Part shown: in pieces, positions 47,218 to 56,242 of the stretch
How the letters are laid out: every line of letters starts with the position of its first letter
Position numbering within the stretch: the stretch's first letter is position 1
From: Actinomycetospora succinea
Lineage (GTDB): Bacteria > Actinomycetota > Actinomycetes > Mycobacteriales > Pseudonocardiaceae
Length of the DNA: 64,000 nucleotides
Direction of reading: 5' to 3'
NCBI RefSeq assembly: GCF_004363095.1
Contig: NZ_SNYO01000001.1
Span: 744,001 to 808,000, forward strand
The notes under the pieces: model-generated
What the model was told of the DNA's origin: nothing
The model's input: the letters and a program-made list of their open reading frames with translations, nothing else
Database searches by the model: none
Made by a program: the position numbers and the translations under genes

Positions 47218-47985
47218 TCAGGCCGAGATCGGCGACCCCGGGTCCGCCCGGCGCCCGAGGGCGGCGACGAGGTCCTCGACGGCCCGGTCGAAGCGGCGCC
47301 GGGCGTGGGCGTCGCCGAGGCGTCGGGCCGCCAGACCGCGGGCCGCCTCGTCGCGCACGGCCTCGGCCCGGCGGGCCACGACGGCGTCGGGGACCGACGG
47401 CAGTGCGCCGCCGACGAGGTGCGCGGGCACGCCGTAGCGGGTGCCGAGCGCGTGCACGACGTCGGCGTCGGGACGCGCGCTCGACCGCAGCCGGGCGAGC
47501 AGGCGCACGCGCTGCACCCGCAGCGCGCCCCGCGAGAGGTACCGCTCCAGGGCCTGCTCGGTGAGGGACCGCTCGAGCGCCTGCGCGACGGCGTCCGGGC
47601 GTGGCGCGAGGGCGAGGAGGGGGTAGGCGTGCTCGGCGCGCCACCCACGGTCGGCCTCGACGACCCGTCCCCAGAGCGCGACGCAGCCGAGCACGGCGCC
47701 CGCGTCGGTGAACGAGGGCAGGAGGAGGTCGAGCGTCGTGGTCGCGTAGAGCCCGCACCCGCAGTCCCACGCGGGCGCCGACGGACACCCCCGCCGGCAC
47801 GCCGCCGTCATCGCCGTCCGGGCGGGCCAGCCGGCCGTCACCGCGGGCGAGACGAGCTCCGGTCCGGTGCGGTCGCCCCCCAGGCGCCACACCCGCCAGC
47901 CGACCACCGGGACCGCGGTGTCCGGCGCCTCGCCCACGCCGTCGGTCACGCCATCGGTCACGCCATCGGTCACGCCATCGGTCAC
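47218..47985 (-). CDS. Cys-containing protein of unknown function with TDGV repeats
   Basis: 255 residues from GTG 47985. The N terminus is VTDG four times, from a 12-bp tandem repeat, so several in-frame GTG codons could start translation. The body has WRVWRLGG, AACRRGCPSAPAWDCGCGLYATT (Cys-rich, a common phage/actinobacterial pattern; quoted in part), and a C-terminal helical region rich in Arg/Ala. No catalytic motif. The start overlaps the stop of the 59-residue gene (GTGA). Confidence 0.7.
   Translation of the reverse strand: MTDGVTDGVTDGVTDGVGEAPDTAVPVVGWRVWRLGGDRTGPELVSPAVTAGWPARTAMTAACRRGCPSAPAWDCGCGLYATTTLDLLLPSFTDAGAVLGCVALWGRVVEADRGWRAEHAYPLLALAPRPDAVAQALERSLTEQALERYLSRGALRVQRVRLLARLRSSARPDADVVHALGTRYGVPAHLVGGALPSVPDAVVARRAEAVRDEAARGLAARRLGDAHARRRFDRAVEDLVAALGRRADPGSPISA
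47935..47982. repeat. 12-bp tandem repeat, four units
   Basis: CACGCCATCGGT is repeated four times (first copy has one change) inside the N-terminal coding region of the minus-strand gene. In that frame each unit encodes VTDG and contains a GTG codon. Copy-number change would keep the frame. Confidence 0.85.
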
Positions 47986-48161
47986 GGCAGCGGGGAGTCG
48001 CCGCCGACCGGGCCTCGCGGGGTCGGCACGGCGCCGGAGCGCGGCGTCGGCCGGGGGAGCGGAGGGGGCACCTCCGCCGGTCTGTCGGGGAAGTCGCGGT
48101 CGGGGACGGGGTCGACGATGGGCTCGACGCGCAGGACCCGCCGCTGTTCTCCGATGTTCAT
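47982..48161 (-). CDS. small Pro-rich protein
   Basis: 59 residues from ATG 48161; GGGAGG stands 8 nt upstream, a strong ribosome site. MNIGEQRRVLRVEPIVDPVP is followed by a Pro-rich tail ending GGDSPLP. No structure or family recognised. The ending overlaps the next gene (GTGA), so the pair is co-translated. Confidence 0.65.
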   Translation of the reverse strand: MNIGEQRRVLRVEPIVDPVPDRDFPDRPAEVPPPLPRPTPRSGAVPTPRGPVGGDSPLP

Positions 48162-48523
48162 GCTCGGAACCTCCCGCCGGGATCGTCCCCGACTCGTGAC
48201 GCCAGTCTCACTCGAACGGATGAGCCGAACTGTACGCCACGGTCCCGCGGTCCTCGGCGCGCTCGCCCGTCCGGCCGCCGCTGCGCCCGGGTCGTCGGTT
48301 GGCGGTCGGCGGCCCGGGACCAGTGGGGGCCGGGCGCAGCGGGGCGTGAGGACGGCCCGCCGTCCCGGTCGCCGCCGCGTGCCGTCGCTTCGCCGTGACG
48401 TGGGTGTCGTCGGCGTTTCGCCTGTTCGACGCGGGGAATTCGCTCTGTGATCCGGCGACAGCGGCCCGCGACCCTCCTCGGTGCTCCGATCGCCCGACAG
48501 CACGACGCCGAGGGAGTCTCCTG
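48162..48523. other. 362-bp GC-rich divergent spacer
   Basis: This gap separates the small Pro-rich gene from the DUF3040 gene. Open frames exist on both strands but none has a ribosome site or recognisable product. It presumably carries two divergent promoters; I see no clear -35/-10 pair or inverted repeat. Confidence 0.5.
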
Positions 48524-48841
48524 GTGCTCGACGAACGTGAGCAGCGCATCCTGGCCGACATCGAGCGCGAGATCGAGGGCAGCGATCCCGCGCTGGCCCG
48601 CCTCGCCCGCCCGAAGGACGACCGGCGGTCCTACTGGTGGTCGGTGACGGCCCTCGTGGTCGGCGTCCTGATGGGCGTCGGCCTGGCCTCCATCGGACCC
48701 GTCGGGCACGGGCTCCTGCTGATCGTGATGTCCGCGGTCCCGATGCTGGTGTGGCACTGGCGACGCCCGGGGTCGGCGCATCCCTGGCCCGCGGTGTTCG
48801 GCGGCAAGGACAACGGCAGGGACAGCGGCACGAGCTCCTAG
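48524..48841 (+). CDS. DUF3040 membrane protein
   Basis: 105 residues from GTG 48524, with GGGAG upstream. VLDEREQRILADIEREIEGSDPALARLA is the DUF3040 N-terminal helix (quoted in part by its role), followed by two membrane helices (about 45-63 and 66-82) and a polar tail. These small actinobacterial proteins have no known activity. The last 4 nt overlap the convergent IclR gene. Confidence 0.85.
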   Translation: MLDEREQRILADIEREIEGSDPALARLARPKDDRRSYWWSVTALVVGVLMGVGLASIGPVGHGLLLIVMSAVPMLVWHWRRPGSAHPWPAVFGGKDNGRDSGTSS

Positions 48842-49539
48842 CCCACCTCGGCGAGCCGGCTCTCGAGCCGGCGCGCCGCGCTGAGCAGGGCGTCCGCCCA
48901 GCGCGCCCCCGGTCGCCTGCCGATCCGGTCGACCGGGCCGGACACCGACACGGCGGCCACGACGGCGCCGCCGGCGTCGCGCACGGGCGCGGACACGCTG
49001 GCCACGCCGGCCTCGCGCTCGGCGACGCTCTGGGCCCAGCCGCGGCGGCGGACCTCGTCGAGCACCGGCTCGGTGAACGTCGAGGCGTGGTCGCGCGACC
49101 AGGCGGCCAGCACCTTGGCGCCGGACCCGGCGGCCATCGAGACCCGCACACCCACCGGCACCGTGTCGCGCAGCCCGCTCGACGGCTCGGCCGCGGCGAC
49201 GCACACGCGCACCGTGGGGTCGGAGCCGTCCCGGCGATAGAGCTGGATGCTCTCGCCGGTGAGGTCGCGGAGCTCGGGCAGCACCTCCTCGGCCGCCGCG
49301 AGCAACGGGTCGCCGTGGCCGTGGGCGAGCTCGCCCAGCGCGGGTCCCGGGCGCCAGCGGCCGTCGGCGTCGCGCGCCAGGAGCCGGTGGGCCTCGAGCC
49401 CGACCGCGAGCCGGTGCGCCGTCGCGCGCGGCAGGCCCGTGCGCTCGCACAGCTCCCCGAGCGCGCACGGCGTGGCGGCGGCCGCCCGCAGGACCACCAC
49501 CGCCTTGTCGAGCACGCCGATACCGCTACCCTGTCCCAC
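48838..49539 (-). CDS. ndgR: IclR-family regulator, NdgR type
   Basis: 233 residues from GTG 49539, so that the protein begins [19 protein letters not shown] as in Ndg[35 protein letters not shown] (first 20 decisive). Effector domain with [15 protein letters not shown]. NdgR controls leucine biosynthesis and nitrogen-linked genes in actinomycetes and lies divergent from leuCD, exactly as here. Two short inverted repeats lie in the 43-bp spacer. Confidence 0.93.
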   Translation of the reverse strand: MGQGSGIGVLDKAVVVLRAAAATPCALGELCERTGLPRATAHRLAVGLEAHRLLARDADGRWRPGPALGELAHGHGDPLLAAAEEVLPELRDLTGESIQLYRRDGSDPTVRVCVAAAEPSSGLRDTVPVGVRVSMAAGSGAKVLAAWSRDHASTFTEPVLDEVRRRGWAQSVAEREAGVASVSAPVRDAGGAVVAAVSVSGPVDRIGRRPGARWADALLSAARRLESRLAEVG

Positions 49540-49569
49540 GGGACGACATACTAGTCCCAGAATGTGGGA
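49533..49569. promoter_or_regulatory. ndgR/leuC operator region
   Basis: GTCCC-AC-GGGAC (49533-49544) is a perfect palindrome covering the ndgR start codon. TCCCA-GAATG-TGGGA (49555-49569) is a second inverted repeat with the same TCCCA arm, 13 bp before leuC. CATACTAG between them may be part of a -10. Autoregulation and leuCD control by NdgR are inferred. Confidence 0.6.
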
Positions 49570-49582
49570 AGAGGCAGAACAC

Positions 49583-51001
49583 ATGGGACGCACGCTCGCG
49601 GAGAAGGTCTGGGACCAGCACGTGGTCCGTCACGGTGAAGGTCAGGAGCCCGACCTCCTCTACATCGACCTCCACCTCGTGCACGAGGTGACGAGCCCGC
49701 AGGCGTTCGACGGCCTGCGCCTGGCCGGCCGGCCCGTGCGGCGCACCGACCTCACCGTCGCCACCGAGGACCACAACGTCCCCACCAAGAATCTCCACCT
49801 GCCCATCGCCGACGAGACCTCGGCGACGCAGGTGTCGACGCTGCGCCGGAACTGCGAGGAGTTCGGCGTCCGCCTGTTCCCCATGGGCACCGAGAACCAG
49901 GGGATCGTCCACATGATCGGCCCGGAGCAGGGGCTCACCCAGCCGGGCACGACGGTGGTCTGCGGCGACTCGCACACCTCCACCCACGGGGCGTTCGGCG
50001 CGCTCGCGTTCGGCATCGGCACGTCCGAGGTCGAGCACGTGATGGCCACCCAGACGCTGCCGCTGCGGCCGTTCAGGACCATGGCCATCGAGATCTCCGG
50101 ATCGCTGCGCCCGGGCGTGACCAGCAAGGACGTCATCCTCGCGGTGATCGCCCAGATCGGCACCGGCGGCGGCGCGGGCTACGTGCTCGAGTACCGCGGC
50201 GAGGCCGTGCGGGAGATGACGATGGAAGCCCGCATGACCATGTGCAACATGTCGATCGAGGCCGGCGGGCGCGCCGGCATGATCGCGCCGGACGAGACGA
50301 CGTTCGAGTACCTCCGGGGCCGCCCGCACGCCCCGCAGGGCGCGCAGTGGGACGAGGCCGTCGCCGCGTGGCGCGAGCTGCGCACCGACGACGACGCCGA
50401 GTTCGACACGGTCGTCCACATCGACGCCGACGCGCTGACGCCGTTCGTCACCTGGGGCACCAACCCCGGCCAGGGCCTGCCGCTGGGCGAGGCCGTGCCC
50501 GACCCCGAGACGATGAACGACGACGACGCCGCCGCGACGCGCAAGGCCCTGCGCTACATGGCGCTCGAGCCCGGCACCAGGCTGCGCGACATCGCGGTGG
50601 ACGTCGTGTTCCTCGGGTCGTGCACCAACGCGCGCATCGAGGACCTGCGCGCGGCCGCCGACGTCCTGCGCGGCCACCACGTCGCCGACGACGTGCAGAT
50701 GCTCGTCGTCCCGGGCTCGATGCAGGTCAAGGCGCAGGCCGAGGCCGAGGGGCTCGACGCCGTGTTCACCGACGCGGGCGCGGAGTGGCGCTCGGCGGGC
50801 TGCTCGATGTGCCTGGGCATGAACCCCGACCAGCTCGAGCCCGGCCAGCGGTGCGCGTCGACGTCGAACCGCAACTTCGAGGGACGCCAGGGCAAGGGCG
50901 GGCGCACGCACCTCGTCTCGCCGCTCGTCGCCGCGGCCACCGCCGTGCGCGGCACCCTGTCCTCGCCCGAGGACCTGACCGCCGCGCCGCAGTTCGCCTG
51001 A
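49583..51001 (+). CDS. leuC: 3-isopropylmalate dehydratase large subunit
   Basis: 472 residues from ATG 49583. It starts [50 protein letters not shown] and the three [4Fe-4S] cysteines Cys347 (LGSCTNARI), Cys407 and Cys410 (GCSMCLGM) are all present. It isomerises 2-isopropylmalate to 3-isopropylmalate with LeuD in leucine biosynthesis. leuD follows after 11 nt. Confidence 0.97.
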   Translation: MGRTLAEKVWDQHVVRHGEGQEPDLLYIDLHLVHEVTSPQAFDGLRLAGRPVRRTDLTVATEDHNVPTKNLHLPIADETSATQVSTLRRNCEEFGVRLFPMGTENQGIVHMIGPEQGLTQPGTTVVCGDSHTSTHGAFGALAFGIGTSEVEHVMATQTLPLRPFRTMAIEISGSLRPGVTSKDVILAVIAQIGTGGGAGYVLEYRGEAVREMTMEARMTMCNMSIEAGGRAGMIAPDETTFEYLRGRPHAPQGAQWDEAVAAWRELRTDDDAEFDTVVHIDADALTPFVTWGTNPGQGLPLGEAVPDPETMNDDDAAATRKALRYMALEPGTRLRDIAVDVVFLGSCTNARIEDLRAAADVLRGHHVADDVQMLVVPGSMQVKAQAEAEGLDAVFTDAGAEWRSAGCSMCLGMNPDQLEPGQRCASTSNRNFEGRQGKGGRTHLVSPLVAAATAVRGTLSSPEDLTAAPQFA

Positions 51002-51012
51002 GGGGACCCGTC

Positions 51013-51603
51013 ATGGACAAGTTCTCGACCCACACCGGCATCGGCACGCCACTGCGCGTGTCGAACGTCGACACCGACCAGATCATCCCGGCCGTCTACC
51101 TCAAGCGCGTCACGCGCACCGGCTTCGAGGACGGCCTGTTCGCCTCCTGGCGGACCGACCCGGCCTTCGTCCTCAACGTCGAGCCGTTCTCGCGGGGCAG
51201 CGTGCTGGTCGCGGGCTCGGACTTCGGCACCGGCTCGTCCCGCGAGCACGCCGTCTGGGCGCTGATGGACTTCGGCTTCCGCGTCGTCATCTCCTCGCGC
51301 TTCGGCGAGATCTTCAAGGGCAACTCGTCGAAGGCGGGCCTGCTGGCCGCCACCGTCGAGCAGTCCGACGTCGAGCTGCTCTGGAAGAAGATCGAGGAGC
51401 GGCCGGGCCTCGAGCTGACCGTCGACCTCGAGGCGAAGACGGTCACCGCCGACGACCTCACCGTGCCCTTCACCGTCGACGACTACACGCGCTGGCGGCT
51501 CATGGAGGGCCTCGACGACATCGGCCTGACCCTGCGCCACGCCGACGACATCGACGCCTACGAGGCCACGCGGCCGGCGCACAAGCCGGTCACGACCGGC
51601 TGA
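51013..51603 (+). CDS. leuD: 3-isopropylmalate dehydratase small subunit
   Basis: 196 residues. Swivel domain of aconitase type: [40 protein letters not shown] and [18 protein letters not shown] carry the substrate-binding segments. Length is normal. It pairs with LeuC. The convergent SDR gene ends 6 nt after its stop. Confidence 0.97.
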   Translation: MDKFSTHTGIGTPLRVSNVDTDQIIPAVYLKRVTRTGFEDGLFASWRTDPAFVLNVEPFSRGSVLVAGSDFGTGSSREHAVWALMDFGFRVVISSRFGEIFKGNSSKAGLLAATVEQSDVELLWKKIEERPGLELTVDLEAKTVTADDLTVPFTVDDYTRWRLMEGLDDIGLTLRHADDIDAYEATRPAHKPVTTG

Positions 51604-51609
51604 GGCTCA

Positions 51610-52317
51610 TCACCACGGGACCTCGCCGGCGTCCTCGAAGAAGCCGCCGGTGGGGCCGTCGTCGGGCAGCGTGGCCAGACGGATGGGCGTCGCGGCGCCC
51701 TGCTCGGTGGTGCGGTGGCCCTGGAAGCCGTTGAGGTCGGTCGCGACGTAGCCGGGGCACGCCAGGTTGATCTTGATGTTGGTGCCCTCCAGCTCGCGGA
51801 CGTACTGCAGGGTCACCGCGTTCAGGTAGGTCTTGGACGGCGAGTACCCGACGGCGATCGGTCCGGCCTGACCGGCGGACTGCCGCGTGAGCGACCCGAC
51901 GCTCGAGGACACGGTGACGATCCGGGGGTGCTCCGAGCGGCGCAGCAGCGGCAGCATCGCGTTGGTCGTCCGGATGACGCCGAAGACGTTCGTCTCGAGG
52001 ACCGTGCGCAGGATGTCGAGGTCGATGGTGGTCGGGTCCTGGGGCCCGTCACCGGTGATGCCGGCGTTGTTGACGAGCACGTCGAGCCGGTCGAGCGACG
52101 CCGCCGCGGCGGACACGCTCGCATCGTCGGTGACGTCGAGCGGCACGCCGAACGCGTCGACGCCGGCCGCCTGCAGCTTCTCGACGGCCTCCTCGCGGCG
52201 GGCGTCGTTGCGCGCGCCCACACCGACCCGCCAGCCCAGCGCGCCCAGGCCCGCGGCGATGTCGTAGCCGATGCCCTTGTTCGCCCCGGTGACCAGGGCC
52301 GTGGTCTTCTCGCTCAT
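51610..52317 (-). CDS. SDR-family oxidoreductase
   Basis: 235 residues from ATG 52317 (the ORF runs 20 codons further, without a better start). TGANKGIGYDIA cofactor motif, NNAG, Ser in VTVSSSVGSL, and Y-x-x-x-K in VGYSPSKTYLNAVT: a complete classical SDR, carbonyl-reductase-like. ALVTGANKGIG suggests NADPH. It is divergent from the LysR gene across 83 bp, which probably regulates it. Confidence 0.9.
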   Translation of the reverse strand: MSEKTTALVTGANKGIGYDIAAGLGALGWRVGVGARNDARREEAVEKLQAAGVDAFGVPLDVTDDASVSAAAASLDRLDVLVNNAGITGDGPQDPTTIDLDILRTVLETNVFGVIRTTNAMLPLLRRSEHPRIVTVSSSVGSLTRQSAGQAGPIAVGYSPSKTYLNAVTLQYVRELEGTNIKINLACPGYVATDLNGFQGHRTTEQGAATPIRLATLPDDGPTGGFFEDAGEVPW

Positions 52318-52400
52318 GTCTCCGATCATGTGCCCGCGGACCGGGCGCGGGCCAAGACCGACTCGGTGGGCACCCATATCGCCGGGGTATCAATGACGGT

Positions 52401-53228
52401 GTGGAGACGCGGGAGCTGAGGTACTTCGTCGCGGTCGCCGAGGAACGGCACTTCGGCCGCGCCGCCGAGCGCCTCGGCATCGCCCAGCCGCCCCTGTCGC
52501 GGGCGATCCAGCAGCTGGAACGCCGGGTCGGGGTCCGGCTGCTCGAGCGCACCACCCGCGAGGTCGACCTCACCGAGGCCGGCGCGGTCCTGCTGGCCGA
52601 GGGCCGGGCCGCGCTCGACGCGGTCGACGCCGCCGAGCGCCGGGCCCGCCGGACCGTCGACGGCCCGGGCCTCGTCCTCGTGTCGAAGGCCGGAGCGTCG
52701 GAGGAGCTGCTCGCGAAGCTGCTCGACGCGTACGCCGCGGAGCCGGGGGCGGTCGAGGTCGACGTGCAGCTGTGCGGACCGGGCGAGCAGGAGCGGCTGC
52801 TGCGCGACGGGCGCGCCGACGTCGCGCTGCTGCACCGGCCGTTCGACGCGACGGCCGGCTTCGACACCGAGGACCTCGTCGTCGAGGGGCAGTCGCTCTA
52901 CCTCCCGGCCGGGCACCCGCTCTCCGCCCGCCCGGAGCTGCGGATGGCCGACGTCGCCGGTCTGCCGCTGCCCCGGTGGCCCCTGCCCGACGGCGGCTAC
53001 CCGGACGGCGCGGGCCCGGAGGTCCGGGACACCGCGCAGCTGCGCCAGCTCGTGTCGCTCGGGCGCGCCGTCGCGGTGCTGCCCGACTCCGCCCGGCACG
53101 GCCTGGCCGACGACGTCGTCGCGGTGCCGCTCGTCGACGCCGCGCCGGTCACGACCGTGGTCGCATGGCCGGCGCACAGCCGCTCGCGGGCGCTGGCCGA
53201 CCTGGTCCGCGTCGCGACCCGACTCTGA
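52401..53228 (+). CDS. LysR-family regulator
   Basis: 275 residues from GTG 52401. HTH: LRYFVAVAEERHFGRAAERLGIAQPPLSRAIQQLERRVGVRLLERT (the first 20 define it). Substrate-binding domain with AGHPLSARPELRMADVAGLPL and LVSLGRAVAVLPDSAR. It is divergent from the SDR gene and likely its activator. Effector unknown. Confidence 0.92.
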   Translation: METRELRYFVAVAEERHFGRAAERLGIAQPPLSRAIQQLERRVGVRLLERTTREVDLTEAGAVLLAEGRAALDAVDAAERRARRTVDGPGLVLVSKAGASEELLAKLLDAYAAEPGAVEVDVQLCGPGEQERLLRDGRADVALLHRPFDATAGFDTEDLVVEGQSLYLPAGHPLSARPELRMADVAGLPLPRWPLPDGGYPDGAGPEVRDTAQLRQLVSLGRAVAVLPDSARHGLADDVVAVPLVDAAPVTTVVAWPAHSRSRALADLVRVATRL

Positions 53229-53246
53229 ACTTAGGCTCCCCTAAGT
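53229..53246. promoter_or_regulatory. iron-box-like inverted repeat ahead of the SIP gene
   Basis: ACTTAGG-CTCC-CCTAAGT is a perfect 7-bp inverted repeat resembling the IdeR/DmdR iron box (TTAGG...CCTAA core). TAGAGT (53254-53259), a good -10, follows just before the gene start. Repression by iron-loaded IdeR is inferred. Confidence 0.65.
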
Positions 53247-53267
53247 CGCAGGGGTAGAGTCGTGACC

Positions 53268-54092
53268 ATGGCTGCCCCCGACACCCAGGCCCCCGCCCGC
53301 CGCTCCAAGGGTGGACCGGGCCACCGGCTGCGCGTGCTGCGCACCGAGCGCCTCACCCCGCACCTGCAGCGCGTCGCCCTCGGCGGCCCCGGCCTCGACG
53401 GCGTCGTCGACAACGGCTGCACCGACAAGTACGTCAAGATCGCCTTCCCACGGCCCGGCGTCGCGTACCCGACGCCGTTCGACGTGGCGGCCATCCGCGA
53501 GGCGATGCCTCGGGAGGACTGGCCGATCGTGCGGACCTACACCGTCCGCTCGCTCGACCACGCCGCCGGGGAGATGGTCATCGACTTCGTCGTGCACGGC
53601 GACACCGGCGTCGCCGGCCCGTGGGCGCTGGCCGCGGCGCCGGGCGACGAGATCACGCTGATGGGGCCGGGCGGGGCCTACGCGCCGTCGCCCGAGGCCG
53701 ATGCGCACGTGCTCGTCGGCGACGAGGCCGCGCTCCCGGCGATCGCCGCGGCGCTCGAGCACGTCCCGGCCGGGGTGCCGGTGCACGCGTGGGTGCAGGT
53801 CGACGGCCCCGACGACGAGGTCGCCCTGACCACCGCGGGCGCGCTGTCCCTGCGCTGGCTGCACCGCGACGCCGGCGAGGACCTGGTCGACACCGTCCGC
53901 GCCGCCGACTGGCCGGCGGGCACCGTCCACGCCTTCGTCCACGGCGAGACCGGCGACGTGAAGGCCCTGCGCGGCCACGTGCTCGAGGAGCGGGGCGTGG
54001 CGCGCGAGATGCTCTCGATCTCGGGGTACTGGCGCCGGGGGGCCGACGAGGACACGTTCCAGGCGGAGAAGAAGGCTTCGCCACGTGAGTGA
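53268..54092 (+). CDS. siderophore-interacting protein, FAD-dependent ferric reductase
   Basis: 274 residues from ATG 53268; GTG 53262 is possible, and TAGAGT nearby allows a leaderless start. FAD domain: RTYTVRSLDHAAGEMVIDFVVHG with the R-x-Y-T/S motif, then GPWALAAAPGDEI. The SIP C-terminal domain has LVGDEAALPAIAAALE and AFVHGETGDVKALRGHVLEE, ending GYWRRGADEDTF. These enzymes reduce ferric siderophores in the cytoplasm. A TTAGG/CCTAA box upstream fits iron control. Confidence 0.93.
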   Translation: MAAPDTQAPARRSKGGPGHRLRVLRTERLTPHLQRVALGGPGLDGVVDNGCTDKYVKIAFPRPGVAYPTPFDVAAIREAMPREDWPIVRTYTVRSLDHAAGEMVIDFVVHGDTGVAGPWALAAAPGDEITLMGPGGAYAPSPEADAHVLVGDEAALPAIAAALEHVPAGVPVHAWVQVDGPDDEVALTTAGALSLRWLHRDAGEDLVDTVRAADWPAGTVHAFVHGETGDVKALRGHVLEERGVAREMLSISGYWRRGADEDTFQAEKKASPRE

Positions 54093-54128
54093 CATGGGTC
54101 GTCCCGGCGACCCATATCACTCACGTGG
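54081..54128. terminator. long bidirectional hairpin terminator
   Basis: CCACGTGAGTGA (54081-54092) pairs with TCACTCACGTGG (54117-54128), and ATGGGTCG (54094-54101) with CGACCCAT (54108-54115) around the loop TCCCGG. One mismatch interrupts a stem of about 20 bp. It begins within the last codons of the SIP gene and ends 10 bp before the convergent oxidase gene. Confidence 0.85.
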
Positions 54129-54138
54129 CCGGAGGCCA

Positions 54139-56091
54139 TCAGTCCGGGAGCGCCCGCTGCCCCGGGCCCACGTCGACCATCTTCGCCACCGAGGGCACGC
54201 CGCGGTCGTCGACGATGAACAGCATGTACGGGCCCGGCGGGGTGAGGGCCGGGTTCTTCGGGACGTGCACCGAGACGCCGTTCGCGGCCGGGCTCACGTC
54301 GAGGGCGACCGAGCGCATGTCGGTCGTCGTGACGTGCGTGGCGGTCGAGGCCTTGATCAGGCGGGCGCTGCGGACGTGGCTCGCGTCGGGCGTCGGGATC
54401 GTCGCCGTCTGGTCGCGGGCGAGGGTCGGCGGCGCGTCGCCGATCGTCGGGCGGGCGCCCTGGTACAGGTACGGCGGGCTGTAGATCTCGATCCGCTGCT
54501 CGAAGGTGCCCGGGACGAGGTTCTGCTCGTCGTCGAACAGCGGGTCCGAGCCGGCCGTGAGCACGCGGCCGTCGGGCAGCAGGATCGCCTCGGTGTGGTA
54601 GTCGCGGCCCACGGCGGGGTCGGCGGCCGGGGTGAGCTGCCCGGAGTCGGGGCGCAGCAGCTGGGCGATGTGGTTGTTGGTGCCGCCCTTGCCGCGGTAG
54701 TCGCGCGAGCCGCCCGAGATCAGCATCGTGTCGTCGGGCAGGTTCACGAGGTTCGGGTAGCGCACGCCCTCGGGCAGCGACGGGCCCGGCGTGAAGTGCG
54801 GCGCCGGGTCGCGCATGTCGAGGTAGTCGATGCGGCCCGTCGAGCGCGGGCTCTCACCGACGCCCCCGCCGCCGACGACGGCGATGCGCTGGTCGTTGGC
54901 CGGCCCGATGAACGCCGAGCCCGCGGTCTCGAGCAGGTCGGGGTCCCGCATGCCCGGGATCGGCGCGAACGCCCCCGTGACGGTGTTCCAGAAGCCCGGC
55001 TCGCGACCCCGCTCGGCGGGCCCGTAGCCCGCGTTCGCGCCGGTGTAGACCATCCGGTTGGCCCGGTCGGTCTCGAAGATCGCCGGGTAGGTCGGGAAGT
55101 AGTGCGTGAGCTCCTTGTGCTCGGTGAAGGCGTTCGTCTGCGGGTCGAAGATCTCGGTCTGCCCGTTGAGCACCTCGCCCGTGCCGTCGAGCCCGGCCGT
55201 GGTCAGCACGCGGCCGTCCGACATCGGCGTCAGCGTGGCGTACCAGCGGTGGAACTCCATGTCGCCGACCCGGGACCAGGTCTCCTTGACCGGGTCGAAC
55301 GTGTACGCCTGGTTGGTGCCCTGGTAGTCCTGCTTGCGCAGCGTCATCCGCTGGCCCTGGCCGTAGACGTTGCGCGCGACCGCCGGCGGCAGGCCCTCGA
55401 CCTGGTACTGCGCGGGATTCTCGTTCACCGCGGCGGGTCCCGGGTCGACGGCCTCGACGAAGACCGGCTTCTCCGACGCCGTCACCTGGGTCCGCTTGCC
55501 CTGCCCGGCCTTGGTGGCGGGCGGCAGCGCGGTCTCGGCGTCGGCGCGGTAGCGGATGCCGGTGGGCGAGACGAAGATCGTTCCCGGCGGCAGGACCATC
55601 GGGTTGTTCGGGTCCTCGTTCTTGACGGTCATCGTGCCGCCGGCGTTGGTGACCGCGCCGTCGAGCTTCTCGTAGCGCTGGGTGCCGCCGGCGACGAGCA
55701 GGCGCCCGTCGGGCAGCGTGGTCTGGCCGCCGCAGAACATGTCGTCGGGGACCGGGATCATCCGCGACTGCCCGGTGGCCGGGTCGTAGAGCAGGCTCTT
55801 GAGCGCCCGCGTCGCGAACATGTCCTCCTTGTTGCCCGACCCGGCGATCAGCAGGACCTTGCCGGTCGAGAGCAGCGCCGCGTGGATGGCGTTCACGCGG
55901 TTCGGGTCCGGGACGTCGATCGTGTCCCAGTGCCCGAACCGGCGCATGTAGTCCGGGCTGTTGATCAGTTCCTCGTGGCGCCACTCGCTGATGTACGACC
56001 ACGCCGGGGGGACGTTGACGCCCAGCAGGACGGCCGCGGCGACGACGACGAGGACGACCTGGCGGACGCGTCGGGTGTTCGACGGACGCAC
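54139..56091 (-). CDS. GlxA-like galactose-oxidase-family copper radical oxidase
   Basis: 650 residues from GTG 56091 (AGGAG 9 nt upstream; the ORF extends 28 codons). A basic N terminus plus one helix (VVLVVVAAAVLLGV) indicates a membrane-anchored or exported protein. Kelch-type propeller with DMFCGGQTTLPDGR (Cys120), HRWYATLTPMSDGR (Tyr for the Cys-Tyr cofactor), RDYHTEAILLPDGR (axial Tyr-His) and a C-terminal DUF1929 Ig-like domain with ATHVTTTD. It should oxidise primary alcohols of glycans or small carbohydrates. The usual cslA partner is not next to it. Confidence 0.9.
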   Translation of the reverse strand: MRPSNTRRVRQVVLVVVAAAVLLGVNVPPAWSYISEWRHEELINSPDYMRRFGHWDTIDVPDPNRVNAIHAALLSTGKVLLIAGSGNKEDMFATRALKSLLYDPATGQSRMIPVPDDMFCGGQTTLPDGRLLVAGGTQRYEKLDGAVTNAGGTMTVKNEDPNNPMVLPPGTIFVSPTGIRYRADAETALPPATKAGQGKRTQVTASEKPVFVEAVDPGPAAVNENPAQYQVEGLPPAVARNVYGQGQRMTLRKQDYQGTNQAYTFDPVKETWSRVGDMEFHRWYATLTPMSDGRVLTTAGLDGTGEVLNGQTEIFDPQTNAFTEHKELTHYFPTYPAIFETDRANRMVYTGANAGYGPAERGREPGFWNTVTGAFAPIPGMRDPDLLETAGSAFIGPANDQRIAVVGGGGVGESPRSTGRIDYLDMRDPAPHFTPGPSLPEGVRYPNLVNLPDDTMLISGGSRDYRGKGGTNNHIAQLLRPDSGQLTPAADPAVGRDYHTEAILLPDGRVLTAGSDPLFDDEQNLVPGTFEQRIEIYSPPYLYQGARPTIGDAPPTLARDQTATIPTPDASHVRSARLIKASTATHVTTTDMRSVALDVSPAANGVSVHVPKNPALTPPGPYMLFIVDDRGVPSVAKMVDVGPGQRALPD

Positions 56092-56242
56092 CGGGGCAAG
56101 CTCCTGCGGGTGGGGGAGGCGGCAGGTGTGGGGAGGGGGCTGGGGGCGGCCCGACGCTAACCCAGCCCGGGACACCGCCCGCGCCCGCCCTGATTGCTCC
56201 CGATCTGTCCGTTACCGGACGGTTCGTCCCGAGATGCGGATC

